Made by a program: the position numbers and the translations under genes. This document shows, one piece after another, positions 56,740-64,000 of a stretch of DNA of 64,000 nt. Numbering within the stretch: position 1 is the stretch's first letter; each line of letters begins with the position of its first letter. Source of the DNA: Chaunax sp. Z400 (taxonomy: Eukaryota > Chordata > Actinopteri > Lophiiformes > Chaunacidae). The stretch lies in contig JBAGJB010000232.1 in the NCBI GenBank assembly GCA_037577475.1, positions 201,001 to 265,000 of the forward strand, in the 5' to 3' direction. The notes below the pieces were generated by a model. The model ran no database searches, had not been told where the DNA came from, and saw only the letters and a list, made by a program, of their open reading frames with translations.

Positions 56740-57261
56740 CCCGGCGGTGTGAGGGGGGGGGCACAACAAGAGCGCGCGTGGCTACTTTGCATATCCCGGT
56801 ACGCCTCTTTGGCTGGCCGAGAGCTCCGGCCGGTTGTTTCTGGTCCGCTCTTGCCCGGTGCGTTCCGTTTTGGAGGCCGGGTGTCCTGTGCAAGACGGAG
56901 ACGGCGCCTCGCTGTCCCGGGACGGGACGGACGTTTCTAGAAAGTGCTGGAGCAGCCCCGCCCCCATGCGCACTGTGTCTCGATGTTCTCTGACTCTCCC
57001 TAACTTCTAAGCCCAGCCCCCTTGTAGCGTTCCACCAAGATCAATGTAATCGAGTTCCCTGACTCGATTGGCTGCCCTAACACACGCTGTTTCTGACTGG
57101 ATAGCCTAACTCGCTCCGACGACTTCTGATTGGCTGGCTTTCCGGGCCCCCGCCCCAACTCAGGTTTGATTTTGAACCTGAAGCCGATCTGCGCTTGAGA
57201 GAGAAGGACTTGAACACATTTCCATCTACAACTTTTTCAGACATTTCTGTCGTCGAGTTAT
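56740..57261 (+). promoter_or_regulatory. CpG- and CCAAT-rich promoter-like region with 5' exon
   Basis: GC- and CpG-rich sequence (56740-56990), then two inverted CCAAT boxes (ATTGG at 57067 and 57129), a GC box CCCCCGCCCC (57148-57157), and a CHR-like TTTGAA (57171-57176). A TTCTAGAA heat-shock-type half-site pair lies at 56934. The segment ends in CGAGTTAT with an excellent donor GTAAGT at 57262. CCAAT plus CHR is the layout of cell-cycle promoters. Best guess: the promoter and untranslated exon of the transcript at 58.1-58.9 kb. Confidence 0.5.
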
Positions 57262-57839
57262 GTAAGTACTGTTCTGTGTCTCATTCAATGTGTCTGTCGG
57301 CTGTGTTGTACTTGCTACGAGGCAAATGAAAGTACGGAGTACGGAGCCAGTAATAGTAATAACACGTTACCTAGCTAGCTAGCTAGCGCATTACAGTATC
57401 AGTTTAACAAATCATATTTGAACTTTCGAATATAAGAACTTTTAATATATGAAGCGGCCGATATGCCGTGTGCAGTTATTCATTTGCAGGCACTGCTTGA
57501 AGAGCGGGATTTGCGCTCATGAACAGACAGTACTTTTTAAAAATACACATCTGCTTTCATGTTTTACGCCGTACGGACTTTTGAAATTAAATTTCCTTCA
57601 GGTCAACCTATTTCTAGCAATTTATAAACAGCCTGCTGGTATGCTCTTTGGCATTCACTTTGTTTATAATTGTTATTGCTCTTTTCTGTAACACTTATAC
57701 GTGACAAATACTAAACCTTTGTGTGTTAACCCACACCTCTGTGCAGTATCCAAAATACAGTAGTATAAGTGAACAATACAAAATGTGTCCTTGCCTTTGC
57801 ATAATATTCCAATGGAAATTACTTAGTCAGTCAGTTATG

Positions 57840-57885
<46 letters not shown>

Positions 57886-58132
57886 CTGTATACACAATAC
57901 TGTAAGTCATGGTCTGCTGTATCTCATTTCTCTGTGTGAATGTATTGATTTGCTGTCCATGACGGATCATTACACGGTGATGTAATCCTAGAATTTATTT
58001 GAAAAGAGGATAATGAGAGAGCAGAGAGACACAGTGAAATGCATTTGATAAGAGAATAAAACAATGCTGTGTATGTGTGAGTGTAATGCTTAAAGTGTGT
58101 AATTAACGCGCCTCTCGTCTGCTCATTTGTAG
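57262..58132 (+). other. presumed first intron, with a (TA)n tract
   Basis: Between the GTAAGT donor and the TTTGTAG acceptor at 58132. It contains TAGCTAGCTAGCTAGCG (57372) and an AT run at 57846-57880. No coding seen. Confidence 0.4.
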
Positions 58133-58133
58133 A

Positions 58134-58247
58134 ATGGATTTCACTCCGGCCTTTCGCTACCTGCCTTCCTCCTCCCACCTGATCTTGCAGCCTTCTGCCG
58201 CGGCGACACACGTCGTCAAAGCCTCCCAGAAGGGTGGCCGAGACACT
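58134..58247 (+). CDS. small unrecognised coding exon (38 codons)
   Basis: After acceptor TTTGTAG, an ATG opens MDFTPAFRYLPSSSHLILQP and goes on for 38 codons. A GTGAAG donor at 58248 would join it in phase 0 to the rhomboid exon at 58306. Without splicing the frame ends at 58265 after 43 codons. I do not recognise the sequence. It is richer in G+C than its flanks, and its position right after a promoter-like region suggests a genuine 5' coding exon. The donor is only fair. Confidence 0.4.
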
Positions 58248-58305
58248 GTGAAGTTAAAATATTAGTATATTATTCTTTACAGCTGTTGAATGTTTCAATT
58301 CACAG

Positions 58306-58923
58306 AATTTCCGAGAGATGATTCCTCTCCTCGGAGTGTTTCGTATCCTCGTCATAGTGATATTTGGTACGTTCCTCTGTGTGTTTTCATCTCTTCGTGT
58401 CATTCCATACTTATAATATGTTCAATTTAACAGTGTTTTCTTTCTGCAGTTGGGGTAGATTTTGGATTTGCCTTCTACAGGAGATTTGCCAGCGATGACG
58501 CTGGTTTGAGGGTATGAATTTTCTTGCTGAACCTTTCCAGATTAAAAAGAGAGAGAGCCTACAGACTCCAAAAACCTGATTCCAATTCCCCTCCCCACAT
58601 TGTCGTCTCTTCTTCTCTGCACCTAATTTGTTTTGGCTGTTAAACTGGTCGTGCAGGTTTATGGGTGTTCACATTTCAGTGAGGTCAGATGACAGTAGTC
58701 GAGGGTCTGTGGTCAATTTAACTCATACTTCTCTCCTCCTAAGGTGTCCTTTGTGGCTCATTTTGGAGGAATCGTGGCCAGGATGACCATCGGCTACGTC
58801 TTCTTCAGCGCCTACAACAAGAAGCTACTCAAAGACCCTCGTTTCTGGTTGTGCATAGTGGGCTACATAGCGTTTGTGCTCTTTGCTGTGCTCTTCAACA
58901 TATTCCTGTCCCCGGCATCATAG
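58306..58923 (+). CDS. RHBDL2-like rhomboid, C-terminal three-helix part only
   Basis: Exons 58306-58366, 58450-58511 and 58744-58923 join in phase to 100 residues: NFREMIPLLGVFRILVIVIF, VGVDFGFAFYRRF, and VSFVAHFGGIVARM...LKDPRFW...FAVLFNIFLSPAS. This matches the end of RHBDL2 (VNFREMIP..., VSF.AH..GG, LKDPRFW, FNIFLSP). Rhomboids are intramembrane serine proteases. The catalytic His is present in VAHFGG, but the GxSG Ser helix and the first four helices are missing, so it cannot be a protease alone. RHBDL2 neighbours GJA9/MYCBP in human. Here it lies 35 kb from that block. Poly(A) signal at 59982. It may be translated from the unusual exon at 58134 or be a relic. Confidence 0.75.
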
Positions 58924-60000
58924 GACCGCCAAGCTGCACTCACAAGCTAAATAATGGCTTGATGTTACAAACAAGAAGCTTACTGATGTGTTTCAGAGCA
59001 AAGTTGCTCTTCAGGGACTTTGTGAATGTTGTGCACATTTGTTTTATATCAAATTTTTTGCTATTCATTTGTAGCGCAACAGATGGAAAATGTGGCTTTT
59101 AAAATCTTAAATTAGATGTTTTATGCAGTGAGTAACTGACATGTGTCTTAATTCCAGATCTGATCTTTCCTTTGAGTGTTTTTTTAATATCATTTTAGAT
59201 CTTTTTATTCTTTTCACAACGATCAGGAACTTAGTGAACAAGTTGGTCATATTTCAAGGCATTCTTCTTTACTATGAAAGAATGCCCAATTTGTTTGATT
59301 TCATATTCCTCTATGCTGTCAATAATCTGTTGAATCATCAGTTTTATGGACTTCCAGTAGTCTTGAAATGTGCCTTTAAACACGATGAAATCCCTTCCTT
59401 ACTGCATTAAACACAGCAACGGATGAAGAAATGGATTGGATTGGATTTATGACGGCACCAATAAGAACAAGTTTATAAAGATGTCTTGGGAGGAGGGATG
59501 AATGTAAACAACGTTGGCGTTGCCCCTTCTGTAAATGCTTTAATGCCCTGATGTTCCACTCACATTTTATCAACAGGATGTGGCTAATAACATGTTGAAA
59601 CTGACTATTTTTTCCTATGTACTCATTGTTTTTTTTTTAAAGTTTGGAAATACAAAGCTTTGTCTTTACATATGGACATCTAGCTTTTGGAAACACAATC
59701 CACTGTATTAACGTTAAACAGCGGTTGGTGTCGTACAGAATTGTAAGGAAGGCAGGGTATAAGTTCCAGTTTTAGTAATAGTCCATCTTCTCCGTAAATC
59801 TATAAATGAAAATGTTTTAATATCATTGTTCTACATCTGGTGTCAAAGGGGTGTGGGGTACCGACTATTTCATAAACAGGTGCTATTTTAGAAAATGTTC
59901 TTAATTTATCTGAGACTACAAGTACACTATGACCAGAGACCTCATACTCCTGGTTTTGCATTTCCAAAGCTCAAGTATTTTAATAAAATATGTTTCATTT
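58924..60000 (+). other. presumed 3' UTR of the rhomboid fragment
   Basis: Non-coding sequence up to AATAAA at 59982-59987. No other signal seen. Confidence 0.4.
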
Positions 60001-61020
60001 GTTTTATATCAAATTGAATCTGATCAGGAGTATTTATTTTGTCTGATGACAGTACTTCCATTTATCAGTTAGCAGATATAGTGACTGCATTTCTTTACAG
60101 TATGGAAAGTTCCATAGTTTCAGCTCATCAATACAACTTAGTGCATCAATATTCAATTATCATGATGACTTGACCCTGAAACATTGTGAAATGGTACTTT
60201 GCCTTATATAGCACAGCAGTCGAAAAATCAGATGTCCCTGCTGAAACATGGAAAATTTCTTTTTTTATTCATTTAATTGATACTGAAATTGTGTAGTTTC
60301 ATATAAAAAGTCAATGACGAACTTGCCTTAAAATCCTGAAAATAACATTGTGGGTTTCTTCATTTGATTAGGCCCAAAGGAACAGAAGCATCAACTCAGG
60401 AACATATCAAGTGTTATCAAGTGACAATCGTACCAAATACTTTGTTATATGTTAATTCAGTTAGACCTTAAGTACTGGACTTCTGCAAATGGAAGAGTCA
60501 AATTGTAAAGATTCTCTCTAGTGATGTTTTACAATATAAAAGTAATAATTTAATTATAATGGTCACATAATGAATTCAATAAACTAATTACAAATTCTTA
60601 AAATCAGGATTATTCTTAATTCATTTAAAAATATTCAATCCAAAACAAAAATGTTTAGTTTGATACTGTTGGATGTAACATATCCCCCTGCTTCACTGAA
60701 AACTATCACCAATCCAATAAATTCAGATTTCTGAAATTTATCCTTAGAGACACAAAATTCCACCCAGGTTATCATCACTGCCACGGACAAAGTGAGGAGG
60801 GGATATAGGAATGAGTTCCATCTGTTTCCGGAGCTTAAGTCAAAAACTGATCAATAATTTTTCATTTAAACTCTGCAAACACATCAGTCATAAAATGACA
60901 TGTTGCCTTTTGTCTTTTTTTCATTTTTTTCCATTTCCATGGTAACAAGTTGTATTTGTCTCACATAAGGGTTTATGGGACATAACTCAAAAACTGTTAT
61001 TAACCATTTCTTCATGAAAC

Positions 61021-61022
<2 letters not shown>
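60001..61022. other. AT-rich intergenic DNA
   Basis: Nothing coding or repetitive recognised. Confidence 0.4.

Positions 61023-61093
<71 letters not shown>
61023..61093. repeat. (AT)n microsatellite, about 35 units
   Basis: Perfect alternating AT. The Ile-Tyr frame through it is an artefact. Confidence 0.97.
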
Positions 61094-61096
<3 letters not shown>

Positions 61097-62064
61097 ATGT
61101 ACTCGAGAGGTACTTTTCTTTCATATTTTGGAAATTTTAAGGATTTTATTTTTTGTTTTTAAAAAAATTTAAACTTTTTCTCAGATATGCAATTAACAAG
61201 GACAACTTCAATAAGACGGGCATCCTTCGTATTTCATTTTTATTGAAACATGAAATGGTTATTTGCTCCAAAATGTTTGTTTTGACAGAGTAGGTGGTTT
61301 CAAGAAAAGAAATCTCAAAATAAAAGGTAATAGTGGAAAAGGATGCAGGACATTTCACTTAAAAAATATTTCCTGTGCAGACAACTTAAATAACTTCTTC
61401 CTCATGAGCGCTTCATCCTTGTTCAATTCAGCTTTGAAACAATGAATTGCTCTGATAGACAGTAAACTAAAAGATGTCCTGGGGCTGAAGTACAAGTGAA
61501 AAATGATTTCAGTGAATGGAGGAAAACAAAAGGGGAAATAGCACTGGGATTTTCCCAATATGTTACCCTAGTGTGACCCTCAAGCCTGCTCTGCTGGGCA
61601 GAATGACAGATTTTAGGTGAGAGGGGAAAGGTTAGATTTAGGTTAAGGCAGTTTGTTTTTTCCCCCCGTTGATAACAACAACATATCACGGGTGTGAAGC
61701 TGTAATATCATGACTGGCCTCAGATAAGCATATTCATCACACACACAGTCATTTAAAGGTATTTATAATGGAACGTGAAGAACAGAATTTGGCAAACATT
61801 AACTAATGTGATAGATTCCATGTAAATGAGCTCAAATAATGTGTCTGTCCATGAGAACGTTATTAAATCCAGAGAGGAGCAGCAGAGTATGAAATCGGAC
61901 ATGTTGACTCATTGACCACTTAGCTAGAGCAGAAAACTATTGATTGAACAAGTCCTGCGTGGATAACTGACTGGTATTGATAATGTGGATATTCCAACCA
62001 CAGTGATGATTTCCTTCTCTGTACATTTAGAGCAAACACATTCGAACAATTGAGTGCTAACAAA
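61094..62064. other. intergenic DNA
   Basis: No continuation of the Ig-type gene (expected on the minus strand here) and no other gene seen. Confidence 0.4.
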
Positions 62065-62463
62065 TCAAATTATTGAACCAATGCCACTTTCAGGATCTGG
62101 AGACACAAACTGAACTCTGCCCCGATATCGATGATCAAAATCACTGTAGATGCGATGATCTCCAGCATACCAGATAACCACTGTTTCTTTTCTCTGTATG
62201 TCTGCAGGCTTGGTGCTCCACTCAATATCAATTCCTCCCAAGTCTTCAGGAGCAAGGGTGAAGTGTAAGGTGAGGGTCACGTCGTCTCCCACTGCCGCAT
62301 ATGTAGGTGATATTGACTGTGACACGATCTGCAGTCCATGAGATGGTTTTGCAGTGAAAGGCAATAATGAGAGGGTCATGAACAAATGCCATAGCTTGAG
62401 CCTGGTGATCAGAGGCTTTCGATGAGGAGGAGGCCTTCGTTGAAATGCTCTTGAGATTGGCAT
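62065..62463 (-). pseudogene. VSIG8-like immunoglobulin V-domain fragment
   Basis: After an acceptor (ATCTGTAG on the minus strand) a frame of 132 codons begins MPISRAF. It has a hydrophobic signal-like stretch (LWHLFMTLSLLPF), then SQSISPTYAAVGDDVTLTLHF, then EDLGGIDIEWSTKP with the core Trp, and DHRYRGRVQFVSPDPESG. This pattern (VGDxVxL, GxDIEW, RVxF...DP) is like the first domain of VSIG8. The B-strand Cys expected in VTLxC is Leu. The frame ends in GIGSII-stop, before the F strand with the partner Cys (SDTGTYxC). Half a V domain without its disulphide is not expected to fold, and no further exon follows. Hence a broken copy. Confidence 0.65.
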
Positions 62464-63420
62464 CTACAGATTTTAAAAGAACAGAGTTTAAATTTGAATC
62501 AAATAGACTGAAATGTGGATTTTTGTAACTATTTTAGATGAAAATATGGAACCTACCAACATACGGATCCAGATTTCAATTTGTTACATTACACGTTAAA
62601 ACCGAATTTTCATTTCTTGATAAATCTTTTCAACAACCATTAAAACTTGTGTCCAAAGTCTTCCTAAAACAGTAAAATAACCCGTAGCGGTTCAGAGAGG
62701 CTAGAAACACTCAAAATATAGTATTTTTGTCAGAGCAACTTACCATTCTGATACAGCTTTCCCGTGTGTGAAAACAAAATGGCTGACACTGAACTTTGAA
62801 CTTTGTGACCAAAAATTCAAAAGCTGTCAACTGAGCTGTACCTGACATATGGGCTTGGTCCTAGGTACTCTGAGTCAAATTTTGGAGGCTCTGACCCCGC
62901 CCAAACTCTGGGAATTACCCCCATTTGTCCCTTCCATATTTCAATCTATGGAATTGGAATGGAATCTATCGAAAACTTGGAATTAGTATTTCCACATTCT
63001 CATTTGGTTGGTCACATGGTCAAAGGCTAAAGGTCACGGCAGCCATATTGACTTCACCTCCACATATTCCCTGCAACACAAGGTAAGATGCTCTCTTAAA
63101 AGTGCCAATGTGCCAGGAACTGGTTACAAGTGTTTCTTAAACAGCTTAGACACGTTTTCACACAAGTTTTTGAGTGAAATCTTGGTGTTTGGTGTGGCTA
63201 AGTATTATGCTAAAGTCCTAGCAGTAGCACTAACCCACCGCGTCATAATAGATTGAAATCTGGAATTGGTTATTCGGGATTCTCATCTGTTAATAGATGG
63301 ACATTTGGAATTTGAAGGTGACAAGTAGGGTAAACTGTGGAGCACTCAAAGTGACTAGAGAAGCACCCATAAGCGTCTGTTTTCTGTTCACCTTTCACCA
63401 GTTTGTGAAGCCCAGACGAC
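62464..63420. other. intergenic DNA
   Basis: Open frames are short and unlike known proteins. CACCTTTCACCAG at 63391-63403 could be an acceptor for the frame that follows. Confidence 0.35.
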
Positions 63421-63981
63421 ATGTCCATGTGCCCGAACCACCCTGGCGGCAAGTCCCCGTGGTGCCCAGAGACCGAGCCCGAGCCCAACGCCAAGTTCCC
63501 ACGTGGGCCTGAGCCCGAGCCCAAGCCCACTCATGAGACCAAGTCCACCAACAAGTCCACTGCGGGGAACCAGACCGAGCCCTCCGATGAATCCCCTCCG
63601 GGGACCCAGACCGAGCCCTCCGATGAATCCCCTCCGGGGACCCAGACCGAGCCCTCCGATGAATCCCCTCCGGGGACCCAGACCGAGCCCTCCGATGAAT
63701 CCCCTCCGGGGACCCAGACCGAGCCCTCCGATGAATCCCCTCCGGGGACCCAGACCGAGCCCTCCGATGAATCCCTCCTGGGGACCCAGACCGAGCCCTC
63801 CGATGAATCCCTCCTGGGGACCCAGACCGAGCCCTCCGATGAATCCCCTCCGGGGACCCAGACCGAGCCCTCCGATGAATCCCCTCCGGGGACCCAGACC
63901 AAGCCCCCCGAAGAATCCCCTCCGGGGACCCAGACCGAGCCCCCCGAAGAATCCCCTCCGGAGAGGCGCGCCAGAGAGTGA
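63421..63981 (+). CDS. open frame over a coding minisatellite, unrecognised
   Basis: It starts MSMCPNHPGGKSPWCPETEP and has an acidic, Pro/Glu-rich lead (GPEPEPKPTHETKS). Eleven 12-residue repeats of TQTEPSDESPPG type follow, ending ERRARE-stop. The first 48 residues are non-repetitive and keep the same Glu/Pro character, which argues for real coding. The repeat length is a multiple of three, so every frame of the array is open and length alone proves nothing. Function unknown. Such tracts are expected to be disordered and length-variable. Confidence 0.4.
   Translation: MSMCPNHPGGKSPWCPETEPEPNAKFPRGPEPEPKPTHETKSTNKSTAGNQTEPSDESPPGTQTEPSDESPPGTQTEPSDESPPGTQTEPSDESPPGTQTEPSDESPPGTQTEPSDESLLGTQTEPSDESLLGTQTEPSDESPPGTQTEPSDESPPGTQTKPPEESPPGTQTEPPEESPPERRARE
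63565..63960. repeat. 36-bp minisatellite, 11 copies
   Basis: Exactly 396 bp in eleven 36-bp units of GGGACCCAGACCGAGCCCTC plus CGATGAATCCCCTCCG. Units 6 and 7 carry TCCCTCCTG instead of CCCCTCCG-type ends. Units 10 and 11 have CCCCCCGAAGAA. Copies are otherwise nearly identical, so the array is young or homogenised. Confidence 0.97.
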
Positions 63982-64000
63982 GGTATACTCGTGAAGAATG

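Noticed and set aside
56660..56993. GC-rich open frames on both strands
   Set aside because: Explained by CpG-rich promoter composition. No protein family is recognised.
60975..61172. Ile-Tyr-rich frame
   Set aside because: It is the translated (AT)n microsatellite.
63503..63994. Alternative and antisense frames of the 36-bp array
   Set aside because: All frames are open because the unit is a multiple of three. Only the frame with a non-repetitive lead was kept.

Overview
The window is nuclear DNA of a bony fish, most likely a spiny-rayed teleost. It has long introns with GT-AG boundaries, CA/GT and TA microsatellites, tRNA-derived SINEs, and hAT and Tc1-like remnants. The genes are clear vertebrate orthologues, and many are grouped as in tetrapods. 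Multi-exon genes were assembled by eye from splice sites and reading phase, with no transcript data.

Layout. At 0-4 kb there are two broken gene pieces: two internal exons of a PIM-type kinase (41-1113), and two exons of the second nucleotide-binding domain of CFTR (2957-3719). Between them lie a minisatellite and a SINE. At 6.3-24.4 kb there is a conserved block: gja9 (connexin, +), mycbp (-, five exons) and rragc (+, seven exons, complete). In human 1p34 GJA9, MYCBP and RRAGC are also neighbours. A deleted hAT transposon sits in rragc intron 1. At 25-31.7 kb lies zglp1 (+), a GATA-like germline factor, complete in four coding exons. At 33.1-34.05 kb there is a single-exon foxd-family gene (closest to foxd5) with an intact forkhead domain but at least two frame breaks behind it. 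At 39.8-41.1 kb lies a neu3-type sialidase (-) with a one-base frameshift. The interval 41-49 kb is mostly repeats plus a striking 104-bp hairpin.

At 49.6-52.6 kb is the most interesting locus: a seven-exon, fully in-frame gene (-) encoding a 279-residue HMGXB4 relative. It keeps the N-terminal and C-terminal conserved blocks but has no HMG box. Next to it (55.4-56.4 kb, +) is a decayed heme oxygenase with a stop in place of a conserved Tyr. HMGXB4 and HMOX1 are neighbours in human 22q12, so this looks like an eroding duplicate of that block. At 57-59 kb a promoter-like, CCAAT-rich segment leads into the last three exons of a RHBDL2-like rhomboid, lacking the half that carries the catalytic Ser. 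At 62.1-62.5 kb is half of a VSIG8-like Ig V domain, and at 63.4-64.0 kb an open frame over an 11-copy 36-bp coding minisatellite.

Overall, intact genes (gja9, mycbp, rragc, zglp1, the hmgxb4-like gene) alternate with truncated or frameshifted copies (pim, cftr, foxd, neu3, hmox1, rhbdl2, vsig8). The window therefore looks like a region of ongoing duplicate loss. No prokaryotic operon, CRISPR array or rRNA was seen.
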